NCBI GenBank assembly: GCA_016713275.1
Contig: JADJPL010000006.1
Span: 360,069 to 424,068, forward strand
Length of the DNA: 64,000 nt
Direction: 5' to 3'
Source: Haliscomenobacter sp.
GTDB taxonomy: Bacteria > Bacteroidota > Bacteroidia > Chitinophagales > Saprospiraceae
Part shown: positions 18,548 through 27,810 of the stretch, piece after piece
Numbering within the stretch: position 1 is the first letter of the stretch
Layout: the number at the start of each line of letters is the position of its first letter
The notes under the pieces: model-generated
What the model was told of the DNA's origin: nothing
Databases searched by the model: none
Seen by the model: the letters and a program-made list of their open reading frames with translations, nothing else
Position numbers and translations under genes: made by a program

Positions 18548-19029
18548 ATGAGCAGTTTGGACGATTTTATTGGCTTTTTTCCCGAAGTCCGGTTGCCGGT
18601 TACGCTTACCGACGCCATGGCCAGCGTGTTCAGCCAGACGAACCCCCCGGCGCCCCAGGAACTGGTCGCGCAATATATTTTGCCTTATGAAGAAGAGGCA
18701 GCGGACGAGCTGACCGAGTTTGTTCCTTGCTTCCGCATTCCAGAAACCCACGATTTTCACGCCCTCGTGTATTGGAGGGCCAGTTTGATGCGGTACCAGT
18801 TCGTCTTGCTTTGCCTCGATAAAACCGGGCGGCTGATCGACCGAAGGTGCTGTCGGGAACTATTTCCATAGAAAATACCTTAATCCAGTCGGTAGCCACC
18901 ATCGACGAAGATTGGGAAATCCTCGTCGTTTCCGGGCAAGCCGCCGAAGGAACCCTTTATCAGGCGTCCTCCAGCAGCAGTTTCCGATTGGAACTTCTGC
19001 CGGAAGGGCAGATCGTTCATTTAACCTAA
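18548..19029 (+). CDS. Conserved hypothetical protein, one frameshift
   Basis: I do not recognise a family. The first part (MSSLDDFIGFFPEVRLPVTL..., acidic, with EEEAADELTEFVPCFRIPE) runs to about 18840, where translation resumes one frame over as VLSGTISIENTLIQSVATID and ends at 19029 (LPEGQIVHLT). Joining the two gives about 160 residues of coherent sequence, so one base is missing near 18841-18846. There is no signal peptide or membrane segment. It lies 43 bp upstream of rnr on the same strand and is divergent from the sdh operon. It looks like a lineage-specific cytoplasmic protein. Confidence 0.55.
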
Positions 19030-19072
19030 CCCACAATGATTCAGACCGGCGCCTGTGCGCGCCAACCTTTTT

Positions 19073-21256
19073 ATGAGAAAAAAGAAAACAACAACCAATA
19101 CCAAATTAACCTCCAAACAGCTGCTCCAGGAAATCCTTAGGCTGTTTCGCCAGGACCCCAAAAAGCGCCTTAACTCCCGTCAAATCGCCAAACGCCTTCA
19201 GATTGATAATAACAAGGATTCTATCCAATACGCGCTCCAAAAACTCGCCGAGGAAAACCATCTTATCGAACTGGAGGATTTCAAGTACCAGCTTAAACGG
19301 ACGTTAGGAAAGCCCGAAGGCGCCGGCCGCAGCGATGCGCTGGAAGGGAAAGTCGATATGACCCGCACCGGCGCCGCCTATGTGGTCATTCCGGGCCGGG
19401 AGGAAGATGTGTACGTGGCCGCCAAAAACATGAACTCTGCGCTGCACGGCGACCGCGTCCGCGTCCGCATTTGGACGCTTCCCGGGCGGCGGCGCGCGGA
19501 AGGAGAGGTCGTCGAAGTCCTGGAACGCGCCCGCGAACAGTTTATCGGCACTTTTTGGAGTTATCCCCATTACGCTATCGTGGCGCCCGACAGCAACCTG
19601 CCCATGGATATTATCGTCGATTCCAAAGCCACCCTGGATGCCAAAGACGGAGACAAAGTGGTGGTGCGCATCGATCGTTGGTCGGGAGGCCAATACCAAA
19701 ACCCCATGGGGAGCATCGTCTACGTGCTGGGGCCTGCTGGTAGCCACGAAATCGAGATGAAATCCATTCTCATCAACAATGGATTTAATCTCCTTTTCCC
19801 GGAAGAGGTTTCCAAAGAAGCCGAATCGCTGGAAACGGCCATTTCGGAGGAGGAGATCGCCCGCCGCCGCGATATTCGCGACGTGCTGACTTTCACCATC
19901 GATCCCGAGCACGCCAAAGATTTTGACGACGCGCTTTCCTACCGGTTTCTGGAGAATGGCCGGCTCGAAGTGGGCGTCCATATCGCCGATGTCAGCCACT
20001 ATGTAAAAGAAGGTACCGCTCTGGACAAAGAAGCGTACCTGCGTTCCACTTCCGTTTACCTGGTGGACCGGGTGCTCCCGATGCTGCCGGAAAAGCTTTC
20101 GAATGAACTCTGCTCCCTGCGTCCATTGGAAGACAAGCTGACCTTCTCAGCGATTTTCGAGATTGATGACAACGATAAAGTCTGCAGCCGGTGGTTTGGC
20201 AAAACCATAATGCATTCCAACCGCCGCTTTACCTACGAGGAAGCCCAGGAAATTCTGGAAAGCGGAGAAGGCGACTACGCCGCGCCGCTGCGCAAACTCA
20301 ACAGCCTGGCAAAGAAAATGCGTACTTCCCGGTTCCGCAAAGGCGCGATTGCCTTCGAAACGGAAGAGGTTCGCTTCCGTTTGGATGACGAGGGCGCCCC
20401 GGTGGAGGTATACGTCAAGGAACGCAAAGATGCGCACTTGCTCATCGAGGAGTTTATGCTGCTCGCCAACCGGGAGGTGGCCACGTTTATTTCCAACAAA
20501 GGCAAGGAGGAATCCCAGGAGATTCCCTTCGTGTACCGCATCCACGACGAACCCAATATGGAAAAGGTCGAAGACCTTGCCCGCTTTGCTCATGAAATGG
20601 GGGTTCAGATGGATATTACCACCCCGATGAACATCGCCCGCTCCTTTAACCGCCTGGCCAAGCTGGCAGAAAAAGACCCCGCTTTGCGCATCCTGGAGCC
20701 CATCGCTATCCGAACGATGGCCAAAGCGGCGTATTCTACCGACAATATCGGCCACTATGGATTGGCTTTCGAATTTTACTCCCACTTTACCTCTCCCATC
20801 CGCCGGTATTCCGACGTGTGGGCCCACCGCATTCTGGACCGCAATTTGGACGGCGGAACCTGGAGGGTGGACAAAGGCCGCCTGGAAGAACAATGCAAGC
20901 ATATCTCCAAACAGGAGCGCAACGCCATGGACGCAGAGCGCGAGTCGGTGAAGTACAAGCAGGTGGAATTCATGGAGAAACACGTCGGCGAAATTTTCGC
21001 CGGCTACATTTCCGGTTTCTCCGAGCGGGGCGCATTCATTGAGTTAAAAGACAGCCACTGCGAAGGCATGGCTTCCTATGAAAGCTTCCGGGAGCCTTTT
21101 GAACTCGATGGCTCCCGCCTCCGCATCCGGGGCGTCTACACCGGACGGGTTTATCGAATCGGAGATTCCATCGATGTCCGGATCATCCGGACTGATCTGG
21201 AGCGCAGGCAAATCGATATGGCCTGGGCGCCGTCTTCTCCAGACGAGGAAGATTGA
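19073..21256 (+). CDS. rnr: Ribonuclease R (RNB-family 3'-5' exoribonuclease)
   Basis: 727 residues from ATG 19073 (MRKKKTTTNTK); a GTG at 19055 in frame would add six residues. Domain order: N-terminal winged helix (SKQLLQEILRLFRQDPKKRLNS), cold-shock domains, the RNB catalytic core with the metal-binding aspartates in FTIDPEHAKDFDDALSY (around residues 270-287), and a C-terminal S1 domain (GEIFAGYISGFSERGAFIEL). It degrades structured RNA hydrolytically. A strong hairpin follows the stop. Confidence 0.95.
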   Translation: MRKKKTTTNTKLTSKQLLQEILRLFRQDPKKRLNSRQIAKRLQIDNNKDSIQYALQKLAEENHLIELEDFKYQLKRTLGKPEGAGRSDALEGKVDMTRTGAAYVVIPGREEDVYVAAKNMNSALHGDRVRVRIWTLPGRRRAEGEVVEVLERAREQFIGTFWSYPHYAIVAPDSNLPMDIIVDSKATLDAKDGDKVVVRIDRWSGGQYQNPMGSIVYVLGPAGSHEIEMKSILINNGFNLLFPEEVSKEAESLETAISEEEIARRRDIRDVLTFTIDPEHAKDFDDALSYRFLENGRLEVGVHIADVSHYVKEGTALDKEAYLRSTSVYLVDRVLPMLPEKLSNELCSLRPLEDKLTFSAIFEIDDNDKVCSRWFGKTIMHSNRRFTYEEAQEILESGEGDYAAPLRKLNSLAKKMRTSRFRKGAIAFETEEVRFRLDDEGAPVEVYVKERKDAHLLIEEFMLLANREVATFISNKGKEESQEIPFVYRIHDEPNMEKVEDLARFAHEMGVQMDITTPMNIARSFNRLAKLAEKDPALRILEPIAIRTMAKAAYSTDNIGHYGLAFEFYSHFTSPIRRYSDVWAHRILDRNLDGGTWRVDKGRLEEQCKHISKQERNAMDAERESVKYKQVEFMEKHVGEIFAGYISGFSERGAFIELKDSHCEGMASYESFREPFELDGSRLRIRGVYTGRVYRIGDSIDVRIIRTDLERRQIDMAWAPSSPDEED

Positions 21257-21279
21257 TTGGGGGGCAACCACTAAAAAGC

Positions 21280-21316
21280 ATCGCCGGTTCGGGGTTCCGG
21301 ACCGGCGATCTTTATT
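21280..21316. terminator. Bidirectional intrinsic terminator between rnr and the barrel gene
   Basis: ATCGCCGGT (21280-21288) pairs with ACCGGCGAT (21301-21309), followed by CTTTATT on the plus strand and preceded by an A-rich stretch (CTAAAAAG) that gives a U-tract on the minus strand. It is placed between convergent genes. Confidence 0.7.
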
Positions 21317-21348
21317 CACCATTTTATCCACCAAAATACGAAATAGCG

Positions 21349-22611
21349 TCAAGGCCGCAGGTTCATCCAGTAAGGCCCCAGGAGCTTGCGGAATCCAAGG
21401 AATACCCCGGCGGTGCGGTAGCGCTGCTCCAGCGGGTAGTCCGGGTTGGTATACGCTTGGGGCATATACCGAAAATAAGGCTCCGCCATAAGGTGCAAGC
21501 TGGGGGTAATCGGATGGGACAAGGATATGCTCCCATAGTAGCTTACACCGAGGCGGTTCTTGAAAGCGGGGTAAGCATCCGGGAGGTTGGAAGAGAACTC
21601 GACGACTTTCTCCGCGTCGGGCGCGAGAAAAGCGCCTTTTTGGTAAAAGGCCATATTCAACGCGGCGCCGCCATGGATGCCGAGGTCCAGTTTGCCAAAG
21701 GAAAACTGCCGTCCGAGAAGCAACGGGATGTCGATTTCGTGAAAGGTATTGGTTCTCTGGGCGTCTGGTTGGACAAACGACTCCGTTGTTCTGGAAACCA
21801 GAAGCCCGCTGCGGAACGTCCATCCGGAAGCGGAAATCAGGGAAAGCCTCAGGGAGGCGGTATGGGCCGATTTGATTGATTCGGTTGCTTTTCGGGCGTC
21901 GGCGTACCCCTGAAATTCAGGCGCCGGGGCGGAGAGCATTTTTTGCCGCCAATCCTGGGATAAGCCCAGTTCCACGCTGGCGTACCAGCGCTCGCCGAGA
22001 ATTTTGATCCCAGGAATGAAATCCTGGATCGGCTCGGTTTCTAATTGAAACAGCAGGGGATTCAGCGGCGCCAGTTCGGAGAATGGCGCTCTGGCAAAGG
22101 GCTCGGCGGCAAGGGAGGCTTCGGCAGGATCAGCCAGAGACGGCGTCTCCGGGGCTGGCAGGGCAGGGGGGAATGAGGAAGCGGCCCGGCGACCTGAGGC
22201 GGTTCCGGTGGAAGCGGCAATCGTTTGGGCTGGCTTGGAGCGGGCAGCCGAAATTCTGGTTGTTTCATTGCCGGAGGGATCAGCAGCCGGCGCCACCAGG
22301 GAACCGGTTTGGGTTTCAGGCCGGATAGATGCGTCGTCTGCTGCGGGCGTTCGCGGCGCTTCTGCAGCTTGGGGAAGCGAGGGAATCGCCTGGATCGGGA
22401 AACCGGCCATCAGCAGGGAAGCGTCGTCTCCTTTCAGGAAGACGGCGAGCCCCAGCGCCAAAGCGGCGCACCAGATGAGGCTCCGGAACGAGACAGGAAC
22501 ATGGCTCCTGGTTCGCGATTCGATGCCGGACCACAGGTGAAGAGGCGTTTCCATCTGATAATCCGTCAGTTGGCGCCGAAAAAGTTCATCTATAGGGTGT
22601 TGCTCTTTCAT
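21349..22611 (-). CDS. Inner-membrane-anchored protein with C-terminal outer-membrane beta-barrel-like domain, paired with an ECF sigma factor
   Basis: 420 residues in three parts. Residues 1-43 are charged and cytoplasm-like (KEQHPIDELFRRQLTDYQMETPLHLWSGIES). About 44-60 is a single hydrophobic helix (SLIWCAALALGLAVFL). About 65-195 is a Pro/Ala/Ser/Thr-rich linker. From about 205 to the end alternating strands with aromatic girdles (YASVELGLSQDW, LRLSLISASGWTFRSGLLV, FHEIDIPLLLGRQFSFGKLDLGI, LHLMAEPYFRYMP) look like a PorT/OmpA-like barrel. The start codon overlaps the sigma-factor stop as ATGA, so the two are translationally coupled and this is probably the cognate sigma regulator. The location and topology of the barrel are unresolved. 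Confidence 0.65.
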   Translation of the reverse strand: MKEQHPIDELFRRQLTDYQMETPLHLWSGIESRTRSHVPVSFRSLIWCAALALGLAVFLKGDDASLLMAGFPIQAIPSLPQAAEAPRTPAADDASIRPETQTGSLVAPAADPSGNETTRISAARSKPAQTIAASTGTASGRRAASSFPPALPAPETPSLADPAEASLAAEPFARAPFSELAPLNPLLFQLETEPIQDFIPGIKILGERWYASVELGLSQDWRQKMLSAPAPEFQGYADARKATESIKSAHTASLRLSLISASGWTFRSGLLVSRTTESFVQPDAQRTNTFHEIDIPLLLGRQFSFGKLDLGIHGGAALNMAFYQKGAFLAPDAEKVVEFSSNLPDAYPAFKNRLGVSYYGSISLSHPITPSLHLMAEPYFRYMPQAYTNPDYPLEQRYRTAGVFLGFRKLLGPYWMNLRP

Positions 22612-23147
22612 ACGGCAACTTTGTGTAACTCGAATAGTTGCGTTTGTAATTGTTTTCTTGCCTTTACCAGTTGGGACCGAGAGGTGCTTTCCTGAATGCC
22701 CAGCATCTCGGCGATTTCCTGGTGGCTGTATCCTTCGATGGCGTACAGGTTAAACACGATCCGGTAGCCATCGGGAAGGCGGTTGATCAAGTTCAGCAGA
22801 TCTTCCTCCTGAAGTTGCATATCGCTTAGCGGCAGATCCGAAGCGCTATCCCATGTTGGATCGATGCCGATCTGTTCGTGGGTAAAGCTTTTGCGGTCGT
22901 AGGCTTTAATGGCGGTATTGACCACAATCCGGCGGATCCACCCTTCCAGAGCGCCTTTGAACTGGAATTGCCCGAGGTGTTCAAAGACCTTCACGAACGC
23001 GTCCTGGAGCATGTCTTCCGCCTCCATCCGGTGCCGGGCATACCGCATGCACACTGCCAGCATTTTGCCTGCATAGCGCTGAAACAATTCCTCCTGGAAT
23101 TTGCGTTTGCCTTGTATGCATCCCCTGACGAGGTCTTGCTCTGTCAC
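22608..23147 (-). CDS. RNA polymerase ECF sigma-70 factor
   Basis: 179 residues with region 2 (LFQRYAGKMLAVCMRYARHRMEAEDMLQDAFVKVFEHL and the WIRRIVVNTAI helix) and region 4 helix-turn-helix (YSHQEIAEMLGIQESTSRSQLVKARKQL). There is no C-terminal extension. It directs polymerase to a stress or envelope regulon. It is the first gene of a two-gene unit, overlapping the downstream putative regulator by 4 bp, the standard sigma/anti-sigma arrangement. The target promoter is unknown. Confidence 0.92.
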   Translation of the reverse strand: MTEQDLVRGCIQGKRKFQEELFQRYAGKMLAVCMRYARHRMEAEDMLQDAFVKVFEHLGQFQFKGALEGWIRRIVVNTAIKAYDRKSFTHEQIGIDPTWDSASDLPLSDMQLQEEDLLNLINRLPDGYRIVFNLYAIEGYSHQEIAEMLGIQESTSRSQLVKARKQLQTQLFELHKVAV

Positions 23148-23500
23148 ACGTTTTGGCTTGAGTAGATTCCCGCCTCTTTTGGGGAGAGGCGGAAAGGAAT
23201 GGTTTCGCTGCCTGGATTGGGCAAAAAATAAAAATTATTCCAAGATATAAGAAATTCGGTGTTTTCTCCTGGATTTCCATGCCTACATCAAGGGATTCCA
23301 TCTTCTTGGCCCCGCTCTGATCTAAGGCATTCGATTTCTGAGTCTTGAGGTGAAATGAAATTCTTTCTGTGTGGGGTTCTTGTTTGTCTTTTACAAGAAT
23401 TTTGATTTTTAGAGATTTTTTTTTTATGTAAAATTAATGATGTGTTTATTGATTAATTAATGAAAAAACAATATTTTAAGTGAAAAAAATCTCTTAAAAT
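23148..23500. other. AT-rich intergenic region between the sigma-factor gene and the RloA remnant
   Basis: 353 bp with no gene. From about 23340 it becomes markedly AT-rich (runs of T and A, TTGATTAATTAATGA near 23450), unlike the surrounding GC-rich chromosome, and this base composition continues into the decayed RloA gene. It should hold the promoters of both divergent units, but I cannot assign a specific Bacteroidota -33/-7 pair with confidence. Confidence 0.5.
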
Positions 23501-24887
23501 ATGTTTTTGCGTTTTTATGTCTCCAACTTTATGTCTTTTAGGGATGAAGTGGAATTTAATATATGTTCCCGGGCGCTTTCAAAACGCACAAGGAACATGT
23601 TTACGGGAAACTTGAAAGTTCCTTTGCTGAAAGCGGCAGCGGTCTATGGCGCCAATGGTTCTAGCAAATCCAATTTCATAAAGCGGTACATTTTCTCCAC
23701 GATGTGGTGGTATTGGGAGATTTGGAAAAGTGCGAGGTGAAACACCAACCATTTCGGCTCGGTCAAGGTGGCGGTAGTATGCAACCATCCACCTTGGTAT
23801 GGAGTTTCAGATCGGAAAAAGGTTTTGAATACGCTGTTTCGATCAGGGACGGGGGAAATCGCCGAAGAATCGCTTTGAAACCAATCCTGCAAAGAAACCG
23901 CCGAGTACGTTTTTGAGCGGCAAACCACAAAGGGAAAACAAACTTGTTAAGGTTCCACCCCCCAGAGTGGATCAAAACGGAAAAAGAACGCCTTCGTTTT
24001 GAGATTTATGCGGAAGATCTGCTCCCAAACCAATCGCTGGTTTTTAAGCTGAAATCCAAATTGGACTATGCCACTCAGGTCGTGGATTGGTTTGAGAAAC
24101 ATGTTTGGGTTTTATACCCTATATCCAGGTATTTTCTTACGCTAAGGCTATGTTTTGATAAGGAATATAAGGACTTTTTAAACCAGCTATTGCCTCAACT
24201 TGGCACGGGAATGGAGGCGGTCGACCTTGAAAAGATCCCATTTTCTATTTTTTTCGGAAAGGATGATGATGATAAGAGACGGGAATTTGAAGAAAAACTC
24301 AAAGACAAGACTGCTTTTCTTCCGTTTTTTAGGAATGGAAAGGAGTACATCGCGAGGAAAGAAACCAGGAATATGTTGTGAATAAGATCAAAACCTTCAA
24401 TCCGGGGAGTCGTTCTTTGGTGGGTTTGAACCGGAGGAGCAGTCTGATGACGCCAGGAGAATGCTTGATTTGATTCCCGCAATACAAAAAGATGACCAAT
24501 GACTCCTCGGTATTTTTTATTGATGAAATAGATCGAAGCTTGCATCCAAGCATGACAAAGGCCTTGATAGCGTATTTTATGTCGCGGGAAACCAAAGGAC
24601 AATTGGTTTTTACGACCCATGAATCCAACGTTCTCGACCTGGAAATTTTCCGGCAGGATGAAATTTGGTTTACCGAAAAGACAAAACCGGGGCGACCCAA
24701 ATGTACCCCACTGAGCGATTACAAGCCCAGGTACGATTTGGATATCCAGAAAGGATATCTGGCGGGGCGTTTCGGGGCCATTCCATTCCTGGGTAATTTG
24801 AAAGACTTGAACTGGCAGCATGCGGAAAAACAGGGGTATAAAAGGGGAACCCTTCCGGGACGCCCGCCTGTTCGTTGTGGCTTGTGA
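23501..24887 (+). pseudogene. RloA/AAA15-type ATPase (AbiLi-like), decayed by several frameshifts
   Basis: Remnant of an ABC/SMC-like defence ATPase (COG1106 type). The start reads MFLRFYVSNFMSFRDEVEFN, the usual N-terminus, followed by a Walker A region AAVYGANGSSKSNFIK in which the conserved Gly before Lys is Ser. The frame breaks near 23705-23725, has further stops near 23900, and resumes at about 23944 (RFHPPEWIKTEKERLRFEIY) to 24381. The signature FEPEEQSDDARRMLDLIPAIQK (about 24427-24493) is in another frame. Walker B and H-loop follow from 24492 (SSVFFIDEIDRSLHP, LVFTTHESN). At least four lesions are needed, so loss of function is very likely real. More AT-rich than its neighbours, suggesting acquisition by transfer. 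Confidence 0.75.
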
Positions 24888-25409
24888 AGGGGAAAAACGG
24901 GAAAAAACCTACTTTGAACGGCTCGGCCATGGCTCCCAACGTTTGAAAGTGCGGGTGCTGGCGCCTGAACCTGGCAGGTCGCTTTCCGCTCCTAAATGGG
25001 TGTTGATAGGCTTGTGCACTTTGTTGAAAAGGAAGGTGTTAATGTTAAAACAGGAGATCAGGTTTGGCTGGTAATGGACGTAGACAGGTGGAAAACGAAC
25101 CAATTGTACGCTATTGCCAATCTCTGCAAGGAACAAGGGTGGGGTTTGCATTGAGCAATCCATGTTTCGAAGTTTGGTTGCTCCTGCACCTGCAAGATAT
25201 TTCAAATGTGGGCGCCAATTCTTGCCAGGATTTCAAAAAAGAACTCGCAAAATCCGTGAGGGGCGGTTACAACCCAGAAAAATTCCTTTCCTGGGTACCG
25301 GATGCTATAGCCCGTTGCCAGTCACTCAACCTGGACCTGGACCATCCGATTCCCCGGCAAAACTACCCGAGTATACCTGGTGGCCAATCGCATGATGGAA
25401 TTGATTTGA
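24820..25409 (+). pseudogene. RloB-like protein (AbiLii-like partner of RloA), frameshifted
   Basis: Starts inside the end of RloA (MRKNRGIKGEPFRDARLFVV) and carries the RloB hallmarks: VACEGEKREKTYFERL, then WLVMDVDRWKTNQL (about 25067-25108) and ALSNPCFEVWLLLHL (from about 25148), a TOPRIM-like acidic arrangement. These lie in three different frames, with shifts near 24985-25000, 25140 and 25350. The last fragment reads TTRVYLVANRMMELI and stops at 25409. RloB is known as the partner of RloA in restriction-linked and AbiL-type abortive infection loci. The pair is non-functional here. Confidence 0.75.
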
Positions 25410-25786
25410 AGAAAATATTTTTACTCCGCGTCGAGGCTATTCAAAATGGGTTGAGGCGCCGCCGAAAATCATACGCCGGTCAGGCTGAGCGTGGTGGATG
25501 GGGCAAGAATGCGGGCTGAGGCTGTCTGGAATCCGTAGTGGGCCATAAAATAAGGAACGCCGGTCAGGGGACCGGCTGATAGTCCGCACGGAATCTGATC
25601 CCGCTTATGGCGGGACGGCGAACAGGGGGCCTCGCGCCAGGATAAATAGAGACTTCAATTCCTTGTTTGTCAAATACCCCTCTCCTTTCTCCTACAATGT
25701 ACGCTTTCTTGCCAAAAATCACTTCCCCTTTCGTTGAACGGCATCTCTTTTCCCCTTAGCTTCGCGGGATAAAACAAAAGGTGCCC
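25410..25786. other. Intergenic region with small hairpins
   Basis: 377 bp without a gene. It holds two perfect small hairpins, GCCGGTC-AGGG-GACCGGC (25559-25576) and CCCGC/GCGGG around 25600-25614, and the repeat string GCCTCGCGCCAG (25629-25640) also seen at 12239 and 12444. The last 100 bp should carry the promoter of the M1 peptidase. Confidence 0.5.
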
Positions 25787-27748
25787 ATGAACTGGTTTCG
25801 AATTTTCACCGCGCTGATGTTTTTGACAGCAGGTGTGCTCGTTGTTCCCTCTCCGCTTTCCGCCCAGGAAGAGGATATGCATTGCAAAACCGAATTGAAT
25901 TTGCCCGAGTTGGAAGGGCGGACCGCCGCGAGGAGGCTGGGCTTCCGCGCCGCGCCGCATACCAGCAACTACGACCTGAAATACCACCGTCTGGAGTGGA
26001 CCATTGACCCCGCCGTCTATTTTATCCGGGGAACGGTAACGTCGTACTTCGTGCCATCCAGCGAGGGGTTTCAGACGATCCAGTTCGATCTTTATTCCGG
26101 GCTCCGGGTCGTGGAAGCTACCCGCAACGGCAACGCGCTGACCTTCGTGCAGCATAACGACGACCGGCTGGAAGTGCGCCTGGGCGAGACGCTGCTGCCC
26201 GGCAAACTGGATTCGGTGACGGTCCGTTATGAAGGGGCGCCCCGGCGCTCGGCCTTCGGCTCGTTTTCCCAGGGGACGCACAACAATGTGCCGGTGATTT
26301 GGACCCTCTCCGAGCCCTATGGCGCCCTGGACTGGTGGCCCTGCAAACAAAGCCTTGACGATAAGATCGACTCGATCGACGTGTTCGTCCGTACGCCCCA
26401 AATGTACCGCGCTGCCAGCAACGGCGTGCTGGCGGCAGAAACCGCCGCCGGGTCGGATAAGATCTACCACTGGAAACACCGCTACCCCATCCCCGCCTAC
26501 CTGATCGCCATTGGCGTCACCAATTATGCGGTGTATTCCGATTTGGTGCCGGTGGAAGGCCGCGCCCCTATTGAGGTGCTCAATTATGTCTATCCCGAGC
26601 GCTTATCTACCTTTAAAACCCAAACCCCGGCAACGGTGGGCATCATGAAGCTATTTAACCAGCTTTATGGACTGTATCCTTTTGCCGACGAAAAATACGG
26701 GCACGCCCAATTCGGCTTCGGCGGCGGCATGGAACACCAAACCATGAGCTTTATGGGCGGCTTTTCCCATTTGCTCATCGCCCACGAATTAGCGCATCAG
26801 TGGTTCGGGGATAAGATCACCTGCGGCAGTTGGTCCGACATCTGGCTCAACGAAGGGTTTGCCACGTACTCCGAAGGGCTTACGTATGATTTTGGCCTGG
26901 GTACCAACACCTTCCAGAACTGGCTGCAATCGACCATGAGCAGCGCCCGAAGCCAGCCCTCGGGGGCTGTGTTTGTCGAGGATACGGCCAATGTCAACCG
27001 CATCTTTAGCAGCGCGCTCAGCTATTCCAAAGGCGCTATGTTGCTCCACATGCTTCGGGGTAAACTCGGCGACGACGCCTTCTTCCAGGGGGTGCGCCAG
27101 TACGTAGCCGATACTTCGCTGGCTTTCCGTTACGCCCGCACGCCCGACCTCAAAAGACACCTGGAAGCCGCCGGAGGGCAAAACCTCGACGAGTTTTTCA
27201 AAGACTGGTTTTATGGGAAAGGGTTTCCCAGCTACCGCGTGTTGTGGAACCAAACCGGAGAAAACGTGCTGATCCGAATCAATCAAACGACGTCGGACGC
27301 CTCCGTTCCTTTCTTCGAAATGCCGGTCCAGATCCAGTTTAAAGGCAAAAACGGCGATACCCTGATGGTATTCAACCACCAGAAAAACGGGCAGGATTTC
27401 TCGTTCAACCTGCCCTTTGCTATCGAAGAGGTGGCGGTCGATCCCGAGCTATGGATACTCACCGGAACGAAAGACGCGGTTTTTTCCGCAATAACCGGAA
27501 TCCGCGCTCCGGAGGTCCAACGCATCCAGTTGTGGCCCAACCCCGCTCAGGACGAGGTGTTCCTCGCACTGCCCGAAGATCTGCCCGCGCATGCGCTCTT
27601 GTTGTTGTTCAACCAGCAGGGCCAGCTCCTGCAGCAAATACAGCCTGCTTCTTCCCTGCCGGTTGGCGATTTACCACCGGGGCTGTACCAGTTGGTCTTG
27701 CGTTCGCGGGATGGAGCGGTTTGGCAAGGACGATTTGTCAAAGAATAA
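25787..27748 (+). CDS. T9SS-exported M1-family zinc aminopeptidase
   Basis: 653 residues from ATG 25787 (an in-frame GTG at 25781 is less likely). A signal peptide (IFTALMFLTAGVLVVPSPLSAQ) precedes an M1 N-terminal beta domain. The substrate-recognition loop reads FGGGMEHQTM in place of GAMEN. Zinc motif HELAHQWFGD is His333-Glu-x-x-His337 with the third ligand Glu356 in NEGFATY, exactly 18 residues later. After about residue 575 a C-terminal secretion domain of type A is visible (IQLWPNPAQDEVFLAL ... LPPGLYQLVLRS ... GRFVKE). It is therefore a cell-surface or secreted peptidase. Confidence 0.92.
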   Translation: MNWFRIFTALMFLTAGVLVVPSPLSAQEEDMHCKTELNLPELEGRTAARRLGFRAAPHTSNYDLKYHRLEWTIDPAVYFIRGTVTSYFVPSSEGFQTIQFDLYSGLRVVEATRNGNALTFVQHNDDRLEVRLGETLLPGKLDSVTVRYEGAPRRSAFGSFSQGTHNNVPVIWTLSEPYGALDWWPCKQSLDDKIDSIDVFVRTPQMYRAASNGVLAAETAAGSDKIYHWKHRYPIPAYLIAIGVTNYAVYSDLVPVEGRAPIEVLNYVYPERLSTFKTQTPATVGIMKLFNQLYGLYPFADEKYGHAQFGFGGGMEHQTMSFMGGFSHLLIAHELAHQWFGDKITCGSWSDIWLNEGFATYSEGLTYDFGLGTNTFQNWLQSTMSSARSQPSGAVFVEDTANVNRIFSSALSYSKGAMLLHMLRGKLGDDAFFQGVRQYVADTSLAFRYARTPDLKRHLEAAGGQNLDEFFKDWFYGKGFPSYRVLWNQTGENVLIRINQTTSDASVPFFEMPVQIQFKGKNGDTLMVFNHQKNGQDFSFNLPFAIEEVAVDPELWILTGTKDAVFSAITGIRAPEVQRIQLWPNPAQDEVFLALPEDLPAHALLLLFNQQGQLLQQIQPASSLPVGDLPPGLYQLVLRSRDGAVWQGRFVKE

Positions 27749-27761
27749 TTCGTTGGCGAAT

Positions 27762-27794
27762 CCGGAAAGTTTCAAATAAAATCTTACTTTCCGG
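27762..27794. terminator. Hairpin between M1 peptidase and aminotransferase genes
   Basis: CCGGAAAGT (27762-27770) and ACTTTCCGG (27786-27794) are perfect inverted repeats 14 bp after the peptidase stop. It may terminate or attenuate transcription before the next gene, which starts 16 bp later. Confidence 0.45.
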
Positions 27795-27810
27795 GATAAA
27801 ACCAACGACC

